64,000 bases of DNA, taken from the NCBI RefSeq assembly GCF_042652185.1, contig NZ_JBHSIX010000003.1; one strand, written 5' to 3'. Under the pieces are notes generated by a model, which was not told where the DNA came from, made no database searches, and saw nothing but the letters and a program-made list of their open reading frames with translations. A program made the position numbers and the translations under genes. The stretch comes from Actinacidiphila fildesensis (GTDB taxonomy: Bacteria; Actinomycetota; Actinomycetes; Streptomycetales; Streptomycetaceae). Shown here one piece after another: positions 61,169-64,000 of this stretch; positions within the stretch are counted from its first letter, which is position 1, and the number at the start of each line of letters is the position of its first letter.

Positions 61169-63385
61169 ATGGGGGACGCGCGACTCGCCGTGCTCGAAGC
61201 CGTCCTGGAGCGGATCACCTACGCCAACGAGGACAACGGCTACACGGTCGCGCGGGTCGACACGGGCCGCGGCGCCGGCGATCTGCTGACCGTGGTCGGC
61301 GCCCTGTTGGGCGCGCAGCCGGGCGAATCGCTGCGCATGGAGGGCCGTTGGGGCTCCCATCCGCAGTACGGCAAGCAGTTCACCGTGGAGAACTACACCA
61401 CCGTCCTGCCCGCGACGATCCAGGGCATCCGCCGATACCTCGGTTCGGGGCTGATCAAGGGGATCGGGCCCAAGATCGCCGACCGGATCGTGGAGCACTT
61501 CGGCACCGACACCCTGGATGTCATCGAAGGGGCGCCGAAACGGCTGATCGAAGTGCCGGGGCTCGGGCCGAAGCGGACCAGGATGATCGCCGTCGCCTGG
61601 GAGGAGCAGAAGGCGATCAAGGAGGTGATGGTCTTCCTCCAGGGAGTGGGGGTGTCCACGTCCATCGCGGTGCGCATCTACAAGAACTACGGCGACGCGT
61701 CGATCTCCGTGGTGAAGAACCAGCCCTACCGGCTGGCCGCCGATGTGTGGGGCATCGGATTCCTGACCGCCGACCGGATCGCCCAGGCGGTGGGGATACC
61801 CCACGACAGCCCGGAGCGGGTCAAGGCGGGGCTCCAGTACGCGCTGTCGCAGGCCACCGACAGCGGGAACTGCTTCCTGCCCGAGGAACAGCTGCTCTCC
61901 GACTCCGTCAAGCTGCTGCAGGTGGACGCCGGACTGGTGATCGACTGCCTCGCGGAGCTGGTGGGCGAGGAGGGCGTGGTCCGGGAGTCGGTACCGGATC
62001 CGGAGGGCGGCGATCCGGTGCGGGCCGTGTACCTGGTGCCGTTCCACCGAGCGGAGATCTCGCTGGCCGGCCAACTGCTCAGACTGCTGCGCGGGCCGGA
62101 GGACCGGCTGCCGCTGTTCCAGGACGTCCAGTGGGACAAGGCCCTGTCCTGGCTGGCCGGCCGCACGGGAGCCGATCTGGCGCCCGAGCAGCAGCAGGCG
62201 GTGCGGTTGGCGCTGACCGAAAGGGTCGCGGTGCTCACCGGTGGCCCCGGCTGCGGCAAGTCGTTCACGGTGCGTTCGGTGGTGACTCTGGCGCAGGCGA
62301 AGAAGGCCAAGGTGGTGCTGGCCGCGCCGACCGGCCGCGCCGCCAAACGGCTGGCCGAGCTGACCGGCATGGAGGCGTCGACCGTGCACCGGCTGCTGGA
62401 GCTCAAGCCGGGCGGGGACGCGGCCTACGACAAGGACCGACCGCTGGACGCGGACCTGGTGGTCGTGGACGAGGCCTCGATGCTGGACCTGCTGCTCGCG
62501 AACAAGCTGGCCAAGGCGGTGCCGCCGGGCGCGCACCTGTTGTTCGTCGGGGATGTGGACCAGCTGCCGAGCGTCGGCGCGGGCGAGGTGCTGCGGGATC
62601 TGCTGGCCCCGGGCAGCCCGGTCCCGGCGGTGCGGCTCACCCGGATCTTCCGCCAGGCCCAGCAGTCGGGCGTGGTGACCAACGCCCACCGGATCAATTC
62701 GGGAGTCCCGCCGATCACCCAGGGGCTCCCCGACTTCTTCCTCTTCCCCGAGGAGGACACCGAGGAGGCGGGTCGGCTGACGGTGGAGGTGGCGGCCCGG
62801 CGGATCCCTGCCAAGTTCGGCCTCGACCCGCGCCGCGACATCCAGGTGCTCGCGCCCATGCACCGGGGCCCGGCAGGCGCCGGCGCGCTGAACGGCCTCC
62901 TTCAGCAGGCCATCACCCCGGCCCGGCCGGATCTCCCGGAGCGCAGGTTCGGCGGCCGCACGTTCCGTGTCGGCGACAAGGTCACCCAGATCCGCAACAA
63001 CTACGAGAAGGGGGAGAACGGCGTCTTCAACGGCACGGTCGGGGTGGTCACCGCGCTCGACACCGTCGAACAGAAGCTCACCGTGCTCACGGATGAGGAC
63101 GAAGAGATTCCGTACGACTTCGACGAGCTGGACGAGCTGGCCCACGCGTACGCCGTCACGATCCACCGCTCCCAGGGCAGCGAGTACCCGGCCGTGGTGA
63201 TCCCGGTCACCACGGGGGCATGGATGATGTTGCAGCGGAATCTGTTGTATACGGCTGTTACCAGGGCGAAACGCCTGGTGGTTCTGGTCGGGTCGCGCAA
63301 GGCGATAGCCCAGGCGGTACGCACCGTCTCGGCCGGTCGGCGCTTCACCGCCCTCGATCACCGGCTCGCTCAGGGCGCGAAATAG
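61169..63385 (+). CDS. RecD2-type ATP-dependent DNA helicase
   Basis: 738 aa, the length of RecD2 (RecBCD-independent) proteins. The N-terminal domain contains tandem helix-hairpin-helix motifs (GLIKGIGPKIADRIV and VPGLGPKRTRMIA). The SF1B core follows: Walker A LTGGPGCGKSF (~357), VVVDEASM motif II, FVGDVDQLPSVGAG motif III, and the C-terminal TIHRSQGSEYPAVV and YTAVTRAKRLV. It unwinds DNA 5'-3' and is linked to repair and stalled-fork processing. ATG 61169 follows GGGGAGG. Confidence 0.93.
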   Translation: MGDARLAVLEAVLERITYANEDNGYTVARVDTGRGAGDLLTVVGALLGAQPGESLRMEGRWGSHPQYGKQFTVENYTTVLPATIQGIRRYLGSGLIKGIGPKIADRIVEHFGTDTLDVIEGAPKRLIEVPGLGPKRTRMIAVAWEEQKAIKEVMVFLQGVGVSTSIAVRIYKNYGDASISVVKNQPYRLAADVWGIGFLTADRIAQAVGIPHDSPERVKAGLQYALSQATDSGNCFLPEEQLLSDSVKLLQVDAGLVIDCLAELVGEEGVVRESVPDPEGGDPVRAVYLVPFHRAEISLAGQLLRLLRGPEDRLPLFQDVQWDKALSWLAGRTGADLAPEQQQAVRLALTERVAVLTGGPGCGKSFTVRSVVTLAQAKKAKVVLAAPTGRAAKRLAELTGMEASTVHRLLELKPGGDAAYDKDRPLDADLVVVDEASMLDLLLANKLAKAVPPGAHLLFVGDVDQLPSVGAGEVLRDLLAPGSPVPAVRLTRIFRQAQQSGVVTNAHRINSGVPPITQGLPDFFLFPEEDTEEAGRLTVEVAARRIPAKFGLDPRRDIQVLAPMHRGPAGAGALNGLLQQAITPARPDLPERRFGGRTFRVGDKVTQIRNNYEKGENGVFNGTVGVVTALDTVEQKLTVLTDEDEEIPYDFDELDELAHAYAVTIHRSQGSEYPAVVIPVTTGAWMMLQRNLLYTAVTRAKRLVVLVGSRKAIAQAVRTVSAGRRFTALDHRLAQGAK

Positions 63386-63509
63386 GCACTCCGTGCCATG
63401 TTTCGGCCCTATGGCCGACCCCGAGTGCACGCGCCAGTGCCAAATGGGGGACAGTGGACCTAGTCAGGGCACCTCGAAGAAGAGGCAAAACCGTCGGTGA
63501 GGGAATGAC

Positions 63510-64000
63510 GTGAGCGACAACTCTGTAGTACTGCGGTACGGGGACAGCGAGCACAGCTACCCGGTGGTCGACAGCACTGTCGGCGACAAGGGCTTCGACA
63601 TCGGCAAGCTGCGCGCCGACACCGGTCTGGTCACCCTGGACAGCGGATACGGCAACACCGCGGCCTACAAGTCCGCGATCACTTTCCTTGACGGTGAAGA
63701 GGGCATCCTTCGCTACCGCGGTTACCCCATCGAACAGCTCGCCGAACGTGGCAGCTTTATCGAGACCGCGTATCTGTTGATCAACGGTGAGCTCCCGACC
63801 GTCGATGAACTTTCCACCTTCAAGGGTGAAATTACTCAGCACACGCTGCTGCACGAGGACGTCAAACGGTTCTACGACGGCTTCCCGCGCGACGCCCACC
63901 CGATGGCGATGCTGTCGTCCGTGGTCAGCGCGCTGTCGACGTTCTACCAGGACAGCCACAACCCGTTCGACCCGGAGCAGCGCCACCTGTCCACGATCCG
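63510..64000 (+). CDS. gltA: Citrate synthase, N-terminal part (continues beyond the window)
   Basis: Starts at GTG 63510 with GAGGGA upstream; 163 codons are visible. The sequence DSGYGNTAAYKSAITFLDGE, then ILRYRGYPIEQLAERGSF, then AYLLINGELP matches citrate synthase, the entry enzyme of the TCA cycle. The catalytic His and Asp lie further on, outside the window. The sequence stays in frame to the right edge. Confidence 0.95.
   Translation, partial: MSDNSVVLRYGDSEHSYPVVDSTVGDKGFDIGKLRADTGLVTLDSGYGNTAAYKSAITFLDGEEGILRYRGYPIEQLAERGSFIETAYLLINGELPTVDELSTFKGEITQHTLLHEDVKRFYDGFPRDAHPMAMLSSVVSALSTFYQDSHNPFDPEQRHLSTI

Noticed and set aside
60938..63430. An 830-codon minus-strand frame opposite RecD2
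   Set aside because: RecD2 motifs are complete on the plus strand. The antisense frame is a composition artefact.

Overview
The window looks like chromosomal core sequence from a Streptomyces or close relative. GC is very high, codon third positions are almost all G or C, GTG and TTG starts are common, and the gene set is typical of the genus: cebR-cebEFG-bglC, adpA beside orn, glmS, a leucine-degradation operon, many LacI/TetR/MarR/PucR regulators, and secreted chitinolytic enzymes. The gene order cebR - tRNA-His - orn - adpA - usp - glmS - hexosaminidase - liu-type operon is one I recall from Streptomyces chromosomes. No phage, plasmid, IS transposase or CRISPR array is visible. The left edge cuts a helicase gene and the right edge cuts citrate synthase.

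Region by region. 1-3240: a tightly overlapping minus-strand trio (RecB/Cas4-like nuclease, unknown 520-aa protein, superfamily-1 helicase). 3.3-9.3 kb: PAP2 membrane protein divergent from a TetR, histidine phosphatase, large XRE regulator, a spermidine-synthase-like protein, a secreted Pro/Thr-rich protein. 9.4-13.1 kb: OmpR/EnvZ-type two-component pair followed by a CBM2-GH18 chitinase with a DasR-like box. 13.2-19.4 kb: cellobiose/cello-oligosaccharide uptake cluster with CebR boxes. 19.5-23.2 kb: tRNA-His, orn, adpA (two TTA codons), a ~1 kb adpA leader, usp. 23.3-27.5 kb: a large hairpin, glmS, a small conserved protein, a GH20 hexosaminidase with a DasR-like box. 27.6-36.1 kb: leucine/isovalerate catabolism (MCC alpha and beta, HMG-CoA lyase, acyl-CoA dehydrogenase) with a divergent TetR and a 46-bp operator, then another acyl-CoA dehydrogenase and a TesB thioesterase. 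36.09-36.25 kb: a MITE-like element. 36.3-39.0 kb: NarL-type two-component pair and a phosphatase-like protein. 39.2-43.9 kb: PucR regulator, a remnant of a sodium:solute symporter, a ureohydrolase and a TPP enzyme. 44-49.5 kb: a fused four-domain ABC exporter and a secreted S37-type peptidase. 49.5-56.6 kb: lipoproteins, a GH3 NagZ-like enzyme, a sugar isomerase, a MarR-GNAT protein and a LacI regulator. 56.7-60.0 kb: an overlapping Gfo/Idh/MocA - DUF993 - TIM-barrel isomerase operon. 60.2-64.0 kb: DUF937 protein, a sortase remnant, RecD2-type helicase, start of citrate synthase.

The common theme is polymer and amino-sugar use (chitin, cellulose, cell-wall sugars, branched-chain and guanidino compounds) joined to developmental control (adpA/bldA, DasR-like sites). 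The least understood parts are the nuclease/unknown/helicase trio at the left edge and the Gfo/Idh/MocA-DUF993-isomerase operon. Several loci show decay or rearrangement: the symporter remnant, the sortase remnant and the MITE.
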